From Limnoperna fortunei (Eukaryota > Mollusca > Bivalvia > Mytilida > Modiolidae), in the NCBI GenBank assembly GCA_944474755.1, contig OX104113.1:47817644-47881643 (forward strand): a stretch of 64,000 nucleotides of DNA. The letters are read 5' to 3'. Below the pieces are notes generated by a model, which made no database searches, was not told where the DNA came from, and worked only from the letters and a program-made list of their open reading frames with translations. Below are positions 44,390 to 56,115 of this stretch, piece by piece; the first letter of the stretch is position 1, and the number at the start of each line of letters is the position of its first letter. A program made the position numbers and the translations under genes.

Positions 44390-46205
44390 AAATGTTTAAC
44401 ATTTGTTTCTAAAACCACTATATGCAAACTATATGAATTGTAACGTAATATGTTTTCTCAATTTTTTTTTCTTCGATCATCCGTGCAAATGTTTTTGTGT
44501 GCTATTGCCACTCAAAAATTTAGATTAAAAAAGTGTTGAAGTACGTAATATTTTCTTGTCTAATGTGGGTTACGTACTATGAATGGATCCTAGGGCTACA
44601 CAGATTGAGATAGATGATCGTAATCATGGTAAATAAAGTTGTTTACATATCGGTGTAATAAATGTATACTTATTACTTCATTTGAAAAGAAAAAAAAACA
44701 TGATCAGATATTTATGACTTTTTGGCGTGAAAAACGCGTTTTAAGTCCATAAAATATTTTTCCAATATTTAGTTGATGTTACGTACATGAAAAAGAAGTT
44801 CAAACATATCCCAAGCTATTCTACAATAAACCAATTTCACTTAATTGGGAATTTATAAGTGAATTTAAAACGTTTGTTAAAATGCTCCTCTTGTATGTAA
44901 CTTTGACATTTATAATAATGTCAAAATGATTTGTTACATACATCATAGAAATATGCATGAATGAAGTATTAAACTGAAAAATATCAGACAATGTCATCAA
45001 ACAGCAAAGCAAGTAAATATAATAAGGAATGAATGATATTTTTAAAAGTGCCCCAACATAGTCATTACGTCTGTAACATTGACATGCTTTTTGTCAATGT
45101 TACATACACCTATTGGCACCTATAATAGAAATAATTGGCATAACTTACAATACTACAAAGTCAATTAATAATTTTTCTTTCATAATTTGTAGATCCAAAC
45201 AAATTATTTATATTCAGTTTTGTTATTTTTATTCCTGTTTTAAATATAATATTTTTTCAAGGTTACATACTGCAAAACTTGCAGATCATAGCAATACGAT
45301 TTTTGAACTTCGATAAAAAGTGCTTAATCATTATTATTTTTTTAATTCCACCGTAGCTTGATCCTTTTTGAGGTTTTTTTTTATCTTGGCACTTAATTTA
45401 TTTTCTGTTTCATTTGTCACACTTTAAGTCACCATTAGTGCCCATATAGATAACGAGAGATTTTACGCACTTTATATTGTTTATGGTCGTTTGAATACTA
45501 CTTTTCGGTTATGTTGCTTTCTCTACTTTCTTGACATCGTGAAAAGATCAATACTTTATAAGAGAAACTGATCAGCACAACAAGATCTGTAAATATGACA
45601 ACATTTAGAAGTTTTTGTAGTTTACTGGCCATTGGTCCGATTTGACCCGTTGTTGACTATTACATTGAAAACTATAACACTGAGAAACTGCATGCAGCTT
45701 TAATAATCTACATATGAAGATTTATTTTGTTTTTAAGATTTTTTGCAGCAAGCTTAGGAACAACAGATTTTATACAGCAAAAACGATCATCTAAGTAAGT
45801 ACTACTGGCTATAAAAGAGACTGCCAATACTGGTTACACCGGTCTTCCGTTTTCACTGACGGTGGCGACTTCCAAAAATGTATCTCAATTACCGCGAGCG
45901 AAAATTTGTGTCAGACACTTCTTTTTGATGTGAGTTTTTAAACTGTTTGCTCAGTCGAAATTTGACTTCAACAACGACAATCTATTTTAGCAAGTCAAAA
46001 ATGTCTGTATTTGATATTTTCGGTGCTTACTTACGAGTACACAGGGTTTTTTTATTATCATTAAGAAAAACAGCAAAGATAATCGACCGAGTAAAAGCAG
46101 TTCAGTTTTTCTATTACAACTAATGGAGTCACAAGTAAAGTTTCTGAGTTTATATGTATATTTTGTTTGTATTCGCACAGTTGGAACAAAACAATTCTTA
46201 ATATA
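44390..46205. other. Intron without recognised features
   Basis: No transposon ORF, exon or RNA gene supported in this AT-rich stretch. Confidence 0.45.
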
Positions 46206-46210
46206 GCAAA

Positions 46211-46939
46211 ACCTACGGAAAGCGCGAGGTGTCTTCATACTTCAGACTTCTGACTTCATAGTTCTAAGTCCAAAGCTCAGATTTCAGAATTCAGACTTCT
46301 CACTTCAGACATCAGAGTTCTGTTAATTATACAAGCATATATTTTCGCGCCAATCAGATTTTCGCGTCGAATTATTTCTGAACGGAGAACATTTTTATTC
46401 ATATCAATCCGCACGGAGTTGTTTGTTTTATACGGCCGCAAACAATTTTATGCAAATAATTAGGATTTTCATAACATTATATGCGGATTTGTTTTTTTTA
46501 TTCTAAGATATAAAATGGAGACAAATGGCAGATTTTAAATTACATAAAATATTACAAACATTTTTTCTTATAGGTTCTTATCTGATAGCCTTTCATACAC
46601 TTGGATTGTTTTTTTAGCTTGGATAATATCCCCCCCCCCCCCAAAAAAAAAATGTAACCATCCCAAGCTAGAACTAAATATCGAATAAAATTCTTTATTC
46701 TACCATTATTGACAGTTTGTGGTAAGAGGACTCCGTGTTTTCCAATTTATGATTGGCGCGAATATATATGCTTATATAATTAACAGAACTCTGAAGTCCG
46801 AAGTAAGAAGTGAGAATTCTGAAGTCTGTGCTTTGAACTTAGAAGTATGAAGTCAGAAGTATGAAACGAAAAGTTTTAACATTAAAGTATGAAGTGAGAA
46901 GTCTAAAGTATGAAGATACCTCGCGCTTTCCGTAAAAAC
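46211..46939. mobile_element. Fold-back element with GAAGT/ACTTC-rich inverted arms
   Basis: Outer ends TACGGAAAGCGCGAGGTGTC and GATACCTCGCGCTTTCCGTA are inverted. Each arm (46211-46365 and 46745-46939) is then filled with degenerate ACTTCAGA or TCTGAAGT heptamer-like repeats and closes with AACAGAACTC/GAGTTCTGTT and GGCGCGAA/TTCGCGCC. The centre (46366-46745) is unique and AT-rich, with a C13-A10 homopolymer tract. No ORF. Confidence 0.9.
46629..46652. repeat. Poly-C/poly-A tract
   Basis: About 13 C followed by about 10 A inside the fold-back element. It may be a point of assembly uncertainty. Confidence 0.9.
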
Positions 46940-46944
46940 CCCTT

Positions 46945-47940
46945 CCCCTTTTTGCGAAAATCAAAATTATCGTAGCATCATTGATCGGTTGTTCTAGTTG
47001 TGCGAGTAAATTTTACTTCTTGTATACTATTCATAGCTTTCCGCATACCTAGTAGTGATAGGCGTTGATGTTATTTTTCTGTCTCTTATTTTGTTTTTTT
47101 TACCAAGTTTTTTTCTGTTTCCATTATAAATTTTGTTTCTCGACGTGTCCTTGAGACATGTATTAGAAAATACACATTTGCAGTTAACCATGGCGCAACA
47201 AATACTTTTTACGGAATTTAAATACATTGCCGTGAAAGCTGTTCCAACATGTTCAGTAACAGACCGTGATAGCTTTTTGCATATCACGCAACGGATTCCT
47301 TCGACGCATTATTAGAGTTATTTACGCTACTTCTTTACTTCATGTGGATTGTATACCATAGCAAACATCAACTGTGATAGAGACGTCGGGTTTTCACTGT
47401 TGGTCATCATTGAACATGGAAATGTTTTTAAGGTCAAAGATAAATTTCTTATTTTGACATTGTGTTGAGTGCAGATCTCCTCTTTAACCATAAGAGATAA
47501 AAAGTTGAAACCTTGGTCAAAATGTAGATCTTGTTAAAGGTCTTGAATTGAGTTATATTATCTTCTTTATAAAATAAATTGCAAATTTTTATAGCTTTTA
47601 TAAATAGTTCTTATTTCGCTTTCCGTACGTTTGTCATTTTTTAAAATCCATGTTGGTGATTTAAAGAAATTGAAATATTAATAGAAAATTTATTACCGCT
47701 TGAAAACTTGTTGTCGATAACTGTTGTTCTTCTAGCAACGTAGATACAGTGAAATAGTGTCGTGTTTACTCGCATGTTTTGGTTTCAGAATAATTAACTA
47801 CATTCAATGCAATGAGCACACATTTCTTCTAGAGTTTTTCGTCGTGTTTCAAAATAACATATTTAGTTTCGCAACATTATAACGGCAAGGCACCCACATT
47901 CCTCCTTTAAAAACTCAAAAACATGCAATACACTTGTGTA
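46945..47940. other. Intron without recognised features
   Basis: ORFs at 47027 (minus) and 47133 (plus) overlap each other and show no motifs. 47690-47880 is a diverged copy of 43450-43680. Confidence 0.5.
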
Positions 47941-47945
47941 CTTAC

Positions 47946-48023
47946 AGAAAGTGGACGTCTGACTTGGCTTGCATATTCAGCATGATTAGGGAAGTACTTG
48001 AAAAATCTTAATGCTCGAGAATT
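47946..48023 (-). CDS. N-terminal exon of the TRPM-like gene
   Basis: 78 nt (26 codons, phase 0/0) between ATTTCTTTTAG and GTAAGTAC. It encodes NSRALRFFKYFPNHAEYASQ, then VRRPLS. No family motif on its own. Supported by good splice sites, open frame, in-frame joining to the next exon (PLS-APVHKK) and a recognisable relic duplicate at 42954. Confidence 0.65.
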
Positions 48024-48404
48024 CTAAAAGAAATATATGAAACAGTAGTAAACATGTGATATATGCTTTATGTACATATTAAACGACACTGTCTAAAATA
48101 ATACTTGAATAGTTTAACCATAACAAAAGCACGTGTAGTAAAATTTACAAAAGAAATTAAACGGAATCGGCGGTATTTAACATCGTGCTTCAATACACAT
48201 GTACTGATCTAAATTAAATTTCGGGGAGGGGGATAAATAGTAAAGAATGGATTCTTGAACAAGTATACACGTATGGTTTGACAGCACACGACTTAGAGAA
48301 CACTAATAACAGAATTGATCAAATGTACCATGTATACACCTTTAAATCCTATTTTCTAATAAACTCTATTAACCATGGTATCTTTGATGACATTAATTCT
48401 AATT

Positions 48405-48745
48405 GATTGATCGATTGAATGTTTGCGTAACGTCCATCGATCAATATATCACTATATTCAGGGGAAGAACAAGTTAAGAATAAATCAAACTGAGAAAGGA
48501 CTAGGACAAAAGGATCAAAATTTTTACAGCCACTGGAAAAGTATGGTGGTAAATGGTAGCCTTTCAGCATTTTGTAGAGGCTACCATGATTTTTCGTAAT
48601 CTACATGAGGGGCCTTTAACGTGCAAGGAGCGTATTGTAATCCGAGAACCCTCCAACCGCCTTCCTTATCCATCATCCAGGGACGCGCTGGGCAGCTACT
48701 CTTTAAATCGAGAAATGGAAACCCCAGTATGGTTCAGGAATCGTA
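48405..48745 (-). mobile_element. LINE 3' unit
   Basis: GATTGATCGATTGAATGTTT, CACTATATTCAGG, GCCACTGGAAAAGTATGG, TTTTGTAGAGGCTACCATGA, TGCAAGGAGCGT, GGGACGCGCTGGGCAGCTAC and CCCAGTATGGTTC follow the order of 13490-13925. The 70-codon plus ORF inside is not a gene. Confidence 0.75.
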
Positions 48746-48779
48746 TATTCTTTTCGATATCCTAATTGAAGAATCGCCT

Positions 48780-48990
48780 GTTTGATTGAATGGTTGCTTT
48801 ACGTAAATCTAGCAGTATATCATCTTTATTCATAATGAGAACATGTTAACATTAATATAAAATAAACCAAATTCGGGACATTGATTTCACCACAGCACGT
48901 GACATTTTGAACAGCCACTAAAATTATTGAGAGTTGGGTATGGACAAATATTTTTACTCTGGTAGGTTTTTAGTGATCTGACAATCCTGT
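48780..48990 (-). mobile_element. LINE 3' unit, tail half only
   Basis: TTTGATTGAATGGTTGCTTT, TAGCAGTATATCATCTTTAT and CAGCCACTAAAATTATTGAG; truncated beyond. Same orientation as and adjacent to the previous copy. Confidence 0.6.
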
Positions 48991-49142
48991 TCCACAGGCC
49001 TATCTGAACAGAGAATTACTTTAAGTACAAATAGTCTTTATTTAATTGGACTGTTGTCTCACGAAACTTTAAAAAACAAAATGAGTCAAAAGTCAACGTA
49101 TCTTGTTTGAGGTATTGCGCATAAGAAATAAAAACTGCTTAC

Positions 49143-49169
49143 GTACCGCGTTTGGTCGAGCTTATTGTC
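49143..49169 (-). CDS. Candidate N-terminal microexon DNKLDQTRY (27 nt)
   Basis: Acceptor CTAAAAATAG, donor GTAAGCAG, nine codons in phase 0, matching the phase-0 start of exon 47946-48023. It has the same 27-nt size as the array members and begins DN like most of them, though it lies 9.4 kb upstream of that array and outside its repeat unit. Confidence 0.5.
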
Positions 49170-49432
49170 CTATTTTTAGAGCCAAAAGGTTCAAATGGAA
49201 AATCAACAATTATTCCCTACAATCGTCATTTTAAAATGCTGTGGTTTTTTAATTTTTTTAGGGCGTTATTTTCATGAAAAATTTTGATTGTTCGAAACTC
49301 TTAGGACAATGTCGTTTGCGGTTTACAGTTTTTTCCGAATACCATAAAATGTTACGAAAGCAGACGAACCTTTGTGAACAACACAGAACAAAAATGGCTG
49401 ACTTGCAATTTAAAATTTCCGTAGCAAACGTC

Positions 49433-49745
49433 CAGGGCCAGCGCCATAAACATTTTCTTTGCTGAGAATTTTTTTATTCTCAATTTCATCCAATCAAATC
49501 TTTCCTTTTCCCTTGTTGTCAAAGTAATTGAGAAAATTCTTATGCTAAGCAAAACATTTTTACTCAAAATGATTTTATGGCGTTGGGGCCAGAGCTGGAC
49601 GCAATAAACATTTTCTTTGCCGAGAATTTTTTCATTCTCATTTTCATCCAATCAAATCTTTCCTTTTCCTTTGGTGTCATGGTAATTGAGAAAATTCGCA
49701 TGCTGAGCAAAGTTTTTTTCATTCAAAAATGTTTAATGGCGCTGG
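49433..49745. repeat. Tandem duplication, about 145-155 bp x 2
   Basis: Each unit has ATAAACATTTTCTTTGC, GAGAATTTTTT, TTTCATCCAATCAAATCTTT, GTAATTGAGAAAATTC and GCTAAGCAAA/GCTGAGCAAA, then ATGGCG(C/T)TGG. The two overlapping minus/plus ORFs here are repeat artefacts. Confidence 0.9.
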
Positions 49746-49799
49746 AGCCAGAACGATTTGTGACATGTAACTGAAGCAGTGTGAAATATGAACAGGTTA

Positions 49800-51925
49800 T
49801 CGTAATAAAAGGGTAAAATATGGAACAGTACAAAAATGTAAGCAAAACAATGAATTTAATAAATTACACTGTGCTGTGACTTTTAGTATAATTTCGTTTA
49901 TTATGTCGGCGTCGGCGCTAAGGTTGGAAACTTCATTTTTACACATCTTTGAACAAACGTTGCTAAAGTACGGCCACTGAAGGAAACCGCCGTGTCTTGG
50001 GCAACTATTCTTCCTTTTTACATCAGATATCCTTAATGCGTTTTTTTTCTTTTTTTTCAAATTGCATCGGCAGTTACATTACCCTCACAAAATTACGATT
50101 CCAAGAGTTCCGGAAGAATTTCTGTGTTTGAGGAGCGGAAAAATGTTATATTATTTTGTCGATTTCCGAAAATATGTGCAGCCGGGTCTGTCGAACAAGA
50201 AATTGATTTGGTATGGCCCAAAATCAATTTATTTTGGTATAAACAAATAATATAGTTGTGCAATTGCAGCGTTTTAAAAAACGCAACAATTGTTAATAAT
50301 GTGCAATTCTGACGAAGATTACTTTCACGACAGGTATAATTTGTTCGCATCAATGTCAAGTAGTGTTTAAATTACTATTCATGACTATGTATGTAATCAT
50401 CCAAATCGCATATATATATTTGCGATTAGAATAATTTTTCCTTAAAACGTTGCAGTGTGTCATAATAATATTAAAGCTATTACTTTGACGACATTGACTT
50501 GTGTGTTTATTTTATGATTGTGAAGGACTACTTATTAACTAAATATTTTTAAAACCAATCATTTAAAAGAAATGTACAGAAAAATTATAATTTGTAAATT
50601 GAGTAATTATATACAAACTTACATTTTATTATTTATCGCATTTAGTCATTGCAATTATTGGAAGATCTCTCTCCAGGCCAGATGTTCTGAATTTTCAAAT
50701 TCAACTTTTATAATTTTTTAAGAGAAATTTTAAAAATGCGACTTCTTCAAGGTACGTGTTAACTCATTGTTACAACAATTTAACTAGGATTTTATTTTAA
50801 ATCGGTCTTCGAGTGATTCGTCGTATTCCACATTCAATTATTTACGTTCTCGCGCCGTCTTTTCAATAATTCGGCGCTAAAAGTCAAACATAAAATTTAA
50901 TACGGCGACGTTTCAAACGTTAAAATTTGAATTTGGCACTGAAAGGTTAAAAAAGGGAGGAAAAAAATTAAAATAAAACAAAGGAAAAAAGGCACACCCC
51001 ACAACTAAAACCAAACTCTGAGTAACACTACCCTATTAAAACCGGGGGATGCTCAGGAAGTGGAAAGTGTAAGGAAATCTGGCTACACGTGTGGAACCTG
51101 TCGTATCACTCAGATTGAAATCTGGTAATGAATGATATCCCGGGGTCTGAATCATCCTGTAAAAACAGAACAAACCAATGGTCATTTGTGACAGATATTC
51201 CGTAATGGTCAACTAAGCCATGATGGAGTCAGTAAAAGTTTCGATGTAATCCGTAACGGTGAACTATGTTATGATAGCGTCCGTAAAAATATCTATGTTG
51301 TAACTTCAATCTTGCCATCATAAACCTCTGGTTTTATAGCTTTTATGTCAACAGAATCCTCTGTCAAGGAAATATGAATATAGCAAACATGGTCTTGAGT
51401 ACCTGATTATGGTAGATGTATGCTCCATATGCCATAGCTTCTGGAATGTCGCCACAGATAAATGGAAAATTAAAATAATTTTTTTGTAATAAATTTTGGT
51501 TCTCAATTAATCTTCATTGTCAATTTCTTGCTGTAAGTCAAGTTATAAGGCAGACCAGACCCAGCTGTCTCTGTTGTGTCTTCAATTTCAACTAAATGGG
51601 GTAGATGCGATCAGCATAGAAATTGTTTTTAGTAACTAATACACCTAGCTTGACTACTATTTCCTTCCAAAGTCTTATGTTTTTCGTTTATATACTTTGT
51701 TGCTTCTCCAGGCATGTCTGCATTTACGCAATAAACATATAATTATCATGTCAATAGTCTTGTGTATGGAAGAATATACTTATGAATTAAAAACATCCAA
51801 CATATCCGGTATAAACAGTTGTTTTCATTATAACGCTAACTTACATGTTTATGCAACAATCTTTTGGTGAAATTAAAAACACAAAACGTCCGCAACTTTT
51901 GGCGTTGATCGACGTTAAGTAACGT
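49800..51925. other. Intron, no supported gene
   Basis: An 87-codon minus ORF (49797-50060) ends in a lysine run and has a possible acceptor inside, but its frame does not fit the gene. Plus ORF 50062 and minus ORF 50093 are mutual shadows. 51240-51300 holds two diverged words TCGATGTAATCCGTAACGGT and CTATGTTGTAACTTC after an earlier TCCGTAATGGTCAACTAAG, a minor local repeat. Confidence 0.45.
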
Positions 51926-51932
51926 CATTATA

Positions 51933-52198
51933 GGGGCCTCGGTGGCCAAGTTGTTATGGTAGTTGTCTACAATTAATCACGTGCCTCACAATAATGAGGT
52001 TACGTGTTCAAGTCTCTCTGCGGCCAGGATGTGCTCAACTCATATCTTAATTGACAAGGATTGCTAGTTTTCCAATCGAATGTCGTGGGTTTTCTCCGAC
52101 TCACCCCTTCACAAAAAAAACTGAACGTCATGATATAGCTGAAAAAATGCTGGAAGTGGCTTCAAACACCATTCAAACAAAAACAAAACAAACAAACA
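51933..52198 (+). mobile_element. Full-length tRNA-headed SINE
   Basis: Head GGGGCCTCGGTGGCCAAGTT (A box region), GTGTTCAAGTCTC (B box, mutated from GGTTCGAATC), body TTAATTGACAAGGATTGC, GTGGGTTTTCTCCGA and AACTGAACGTCATGATATAG. The tail is GTGGCTTCAAACACCATTC plus AAACAAA repeats. It is about 265 bp, on the plus strand in the first or second intron of the gene. Confidence 0.85.
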
Positions 52199-52863
52199 TT
52201 ATATTTACAAAGGAAGATAAATCGAAAAATTTTGATTAATTATTAAGACGATCGTGTACAATGGAAAATGCATATTTATGTTGATCTTGACTTAAAATTG
52301 AGAATAAAATATTTCCCTTTAAGTTACGTTTAATGTCACAATTAACATTTAGTATGGCAAAAGGTAATATGTAATTTTGAAAGCACATTCGTCTAAATGC
52401 GTGCTGAGGCGACCTATCTTTATTGCACAGGTCATGTTGTCTGTATATTCGCAATCGTTCGGACAAGTTCCTCGTTGGTTCAATATACAAAATCTGAATT
52501 TGATACAATAAATCAAAGTTTACGCTCTTAGAGGAAATATTTATATTCAAAAAGATAATCCAAACAAATAAGGTCAGGAAATAAATGGTTTATAAATCTA
52601 CGACAGTGCAATAAATTCATGTTTGTCTCAATAGAGTGTTAAATTATTTTGTTTGACATGTTCAATTTTGAACAGGTTAGCATGTCTCCTATAAACGTGT
52701 ATATCATACTGTAATACGAATTTGTTAATAAGAAAACACTTACTTTTTTATCGCAGCATTTCAACGTATATATCTTTCATTTATGAATTTAGATTTTGAG
52801 GGACCTTAAAATTATAAACATAGGGATCCGCGAAGTCTTGTTTTATTTGACATTTGAAGTAAT

Positions 52864-52924
52864 AGGCGTAGCAGCCGGTACGGCGGGTACGGCTTCCGCC
52901 AATATCAAATGCGATGCTACGCCT
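52864..52924. repeat. Short inverted repeat AGGCGTAGCA/TGCTACGCCT
   Basis: A GC-rich 61-bp island in AT-rich DNA with 10-bp inverted ends and internal GGTACGG repeats. It could be a tiny MITE or a hairpin. Nothing else identifies it. Confidence 0.5.
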
Positions 52925-52929
52925 CTGCA

Positions 52930-54515
52930 AGTGATATATTGTGTAAATTAACGCTTTCTTACACATCTATCACATGAACATTGTCTTGAAGATTGCTTAA
53001 AATGGTAGACATGCTAACAAGCTGCGTTTTAAATACCCAGTACTTATTTGCAAAGTTGAAAAAGTGACAAGGAAAAAGTTTACACAATAAGAAAATAAGT
53101 AAACAATAGAGGAAGTAACTGTTTACACGACTGTACTTCTAATATTTGCGAGTGAAATGAAATTTAAATTTCGAAATATTTATGTATTGATCAATCGGAT
53201 GTACTGACCGGAAGTTAACTGTACCGATTAGAGCAATAGGTCAAATTAATCCGTCAGATTATTCCATATCCGTCAATTGACGGAAAGACAGATTAGAAAC
53301 GATCTGACGGATTTTGAACGATTGGATTGATCGGACTGATTGATGACGGATTGATAAGTGTTCGGTAATTTCTGACTGATAGTTATCCGAATTATGTTTC
53401 CAATCCAATGTACTTTAGGTAAACAAAAATGATCATCCTTCGACACACTTGACGAACATGAGCAACACTAATATCACTTGCTTTTCCTGCGATCATTAGA
53501 TATCGTTTACGTAGATGAGATTGAGAAGACATGTGCTACGATCTTCGTCGCGAAGTATCACGCGGACGTCCCATCCCTCCGAAAAACTATTGTTGTTCCT
53601 CGGAAACGGCTGATTAAGTTATCTATCGCGGACGCTTGAACTCATGCTGTGCGAGGCAACGTTGTGATTGAATCATCATAGAAATACCTCCTCCACTATC
53701 ATGTTCAGACATTCGGACCATTTTGGTTATTTAAGCGTGCGATTGCTTCGTACAGTTCAAAGCTTTGTTTTATATGTCTTACAAATTCAAAACATGTACG
53801 CGTGATCAAGGTGCCGATTTGCACGCGCTTATTGAACTCAGGTGAATGGGATCATGGTAAACAATAGGTACAATTGTTTGCATTGTCATTTGTCATTTGC
53901 ATGACATTGCAAGAAGGTTGCAAGGTGCATAATGACTACAATAACAAGATTATGACACACTTAAACTAAATTTTTTTCCTTGTATAGTCTTTATAATTAC
54001 GCTTTGTCTGTCTTATGACAATGTGTTTGTCAAAACTGTTACAACTTTCTGTCTTTAAATTATTGCTCATGTGTAATGTTGTCAGTGTAATGGAAAAGAC
54101 TTTATTAATTTTATGCGTCACTGATTTATTTTTGTTTACAACAATAAAATATGTTTAGCATCTCTTGTACCATGTTTCGAGAAAACAATGAGGTCTTCTA
54201 TGATAATCTTCAATTATGAATATATTCATATCATAAGCTTATAGTATAATGTAGCATACATAATATTTTACTATCTTGCGAACTAGGTGTTATGCATGTT
54301 TTACCCCAATGCTTGTCATTTCCACTCAACTTCGTTTCTTCACATACTTTCTTCAAAAACAGCTTTTATCTAAAAGAAAATATGTTAGATTTACATTATA
54401 AATCGATCCGAAATTAACAAGTAAATATGCAGTTATGCACTTTTCATTGAAATGTACTTTTATTAAACACGATATTAAAGAAGAACAGTGTTACAGCTAT
54501 AATAATATATAAATA
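52930..54515. other. Intron 1, nothing recognised
   Basis: A cluster of GATCTGACGGATT/ATCCGTCA words at 53245-53345 forms a loose local repeat. No exon or RNA gene found. Confidence 0.4.
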
Positions 54516-54520
54516 CGCAC

Positions 54521-54565
54521 CATTTGATTGAATTGCATTTGCGAAAGCGACGCCACAATCTCCAT
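54521..54565 (-). CDS. Probable first coding exon of the TRPM-like gene
   Basis: ATG at 54565 in an A-rich context (ACAAATGG), with an in-frame TAA upstream. It encodes MEIVASLSQMQFNQM, then GTGCGT as donor, leaving phase 0 and so matching microexon 49143-49169 or exon 47946-48023. With so short a peptide this could be chance; the evidence is start context, donor and phase. Confidence 0.4.
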
Positions 54566-54579
54566 TTGTTGAGTTTCGT

Positions 54580-55560
54580 TTTAAATACTATGCAATAACA
54601 AAAAACAAGAATGAGCAAATTTCTTCCAATCAATAATCAATAATTGATAATAAATATCGTATAAAGAACTGCCACAACACAGATATTTAAATCATGACAC
54701 ATTGGTTAAAATCTGCGTTATCAATATCTGACCTTTAAAGACTTTTTTGTAAATTTATTTTTACTCATTTAAAAGGCAGGTGGTAAATAAGATGTCTTCC
54801 GAGGAACAAAGGTTATAAATGTACTATGACAAGCGCGCGTTTCGTCTAATCAAGACTCGTTTATTATTTTGTTATTTTGTTTCTCTTAATTATTTTTTAT
54901 CTTAATTATTATTTATTATTTTGTTTCTCTTCATTCTACGAAGAATAAAAAACACATTCAGACTGAAACGCAATATGTATATATATTTACTTCCAGATAA
55001 AACCTAAAGAGCCCAAAGAATCCAGTCAATAACTTCTTAATATTAAGTGGTTTGTGAATTAGCAGAGAAAACCTTAGAAATACGAAGCATTAACCGACGA
55101 TAATTTCATAGGTCGTTACAAGATTCTAGTTTAACAATAGATTTAAAACATTTTTTACATTTTAACTATTTAACTATTAACTTTTTTGTATGGATAAATG
55201 TTCTATCGTTTGTCAAATCAACTCACATGAAAAATAACCCAATTCACATTTATGCTTTGTTAAAAGATTTGTTTTATCTGCTCACAAGAACATTCCTCAG
55301 AAGTTTGTGAAAAAATATGTTTAAGAATGTTGAAAACCTAGATGTTCAAACTGAACCCCTAAAGTGCATGGTTACTTATAAGTTGGTTGATTTATTTTTT
55401 GTTTTTCATCCAGCCAGCAATATTTCAGCTTTATGCAGGACGTGATCAATTTTACGTTACTTTTATATATTGTGCCTCCTTAATAGAATAACTGCATAAA
55501 TTAAAATACGACCTTATATTTTAAAATGATCATATATACAAAAAAGCCGGGAACTAAAAT
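54580..55560. other. Putative upstream/promoter region, nothing defined
   Basis: If the first exon is right, the promoter lies here. The sequence is AT-rich throughout, so TATA-like words carry no weight. I cannot define a start site. Confidence 0.3.
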
Positions 55561-55567
55561 TATATTT

Positions 55568-55760
55568 TTTTTGTTTGTTTGAATGGTGTTTTAACGCCAC
55601 TTTCAGCAATTTTTCAGCTATTTCATGGCGTCCAGTTTTTATTGGGGGAGGAAGCCGGAGTACCCGGAGAGAACCCCCGACCTGCGGTAGGAAAACTGGC
55701 AATCCTTGTCAATTAAGATTGGAGTCGAGTACACCGTGCCTGCAGTGAGAATCGAACCTA
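55568..55760 (-). mobile_element. SINE, 5'-truncated in the tRNA head
   Basis: Minus strand: AGGTTCGATTCTC (B box), TGTACTCGACTCCAATCTTA, ATTGACAAGGATTGCCAG, GGTCGGGGGTTCTCTCCGG, AAAACTGGACGCCATGAAAT, AGTGGCGTTAAAACACCATT and AAACAAAC. It is the least mutated copy of the body in the window. Confidence 0.85.
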
Positions 55761-55785
55761 AAATTATAAAAATTATGTACCACAC

Positions 55786-56105
55786 TTAATTGTAACGTTG
55801 TATGTTACAATATAAATTAATCGATAAACTGTTATCAACTATCAAATGAATATTAGCAGTGTAGAAACGTTCCCGAATGTGGGAATCTTTAGCACAGTCC
55901 ACCAAGACATGCTTGATGGTATATGGACTGTTGCATGGCACACACTCTGTCTTTGTTTCATTGATAACAATATAACGATGTGTCAACCTGCTGTTTCCAA
56001 GACGAAATCTCGTGAAAACAACTTGGTCACCGACCTCTAAAACATATACCGTTTCTTGTGTGCAGAGGTGGCTGGATCTCGTGAAGTTTCTTATAAACGT
56101 CGAGA
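55786..56105 (-). mobile_element. LINE C-terminal fragment (CxxC...HxxxxC end)
   Basis: The minus strand reads KKLHEIQPPLHT in one frame. After a frameshift it reads DQVVFTRFRLGNSRLTHRYI, VINETKTECVPCNSPYTIKH and VLVDCAKDSHIRERFYTAN to a stop. This is the end of a Jockey/CR1-type LINE ORF2 after RNase H, with the conserved R-x-R-x-G-x-S-R-L-T-H and CxxC..HxxxxC motifs. It is the cleanest copy of this end here. Confidence 0.85.
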
Positions 56106-56115
56106 TCTACCACAA

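Larger units (their letters stand above)
3674..54565 (-). other. TRPM-like gene, partial (gene span)
   Basis: This is the span of the minus-strand exons described below. TRPM proteins are cation channels whose long cytosolic N-terminus has a SLOG/LSDAT domain and helical melastatin repeats before the membrane part. Hallmarks here, in order, are PRLVLSLHG, VPVVLLLRKGD, VVVLKGSGGAADLISL, KKWLVSVFD, DLYIALLSND and LEDILLKHIIMSNIDMARILW. Each sits in an exon with AG/GT borders. Exon phases agree at all consecutive junctions from 19677 to 3674. The transmembrane exons would lie beyond position 1. I do not assign a TRPM subtype. The gene is mostly intron, and its introns are full of transposons. 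Confidence 0.85.

Noticed and set aside
49274..49774. Overlapping ORFs on both strands
   Set aside because: They arise from a tandem DNA duplication whose translated copies are in different frames.
49797..50060. Extra upstream exon of the TRPM-like gene
   Set aside because: An internal AG and downstream GTAATT exist, but the frame leaves phase 1 where phase 0 is needed, and the N-terminal lysine run comes from a T tract.
52741..52780. Additional 30-nt microexon ending at a GTAAGT donor
   Set aside because: The only acceptor available is AATGAAAG without a pyrimidine tract, and the peptide (IYTLKCCDKK) is unlike the others. Too weak to call.
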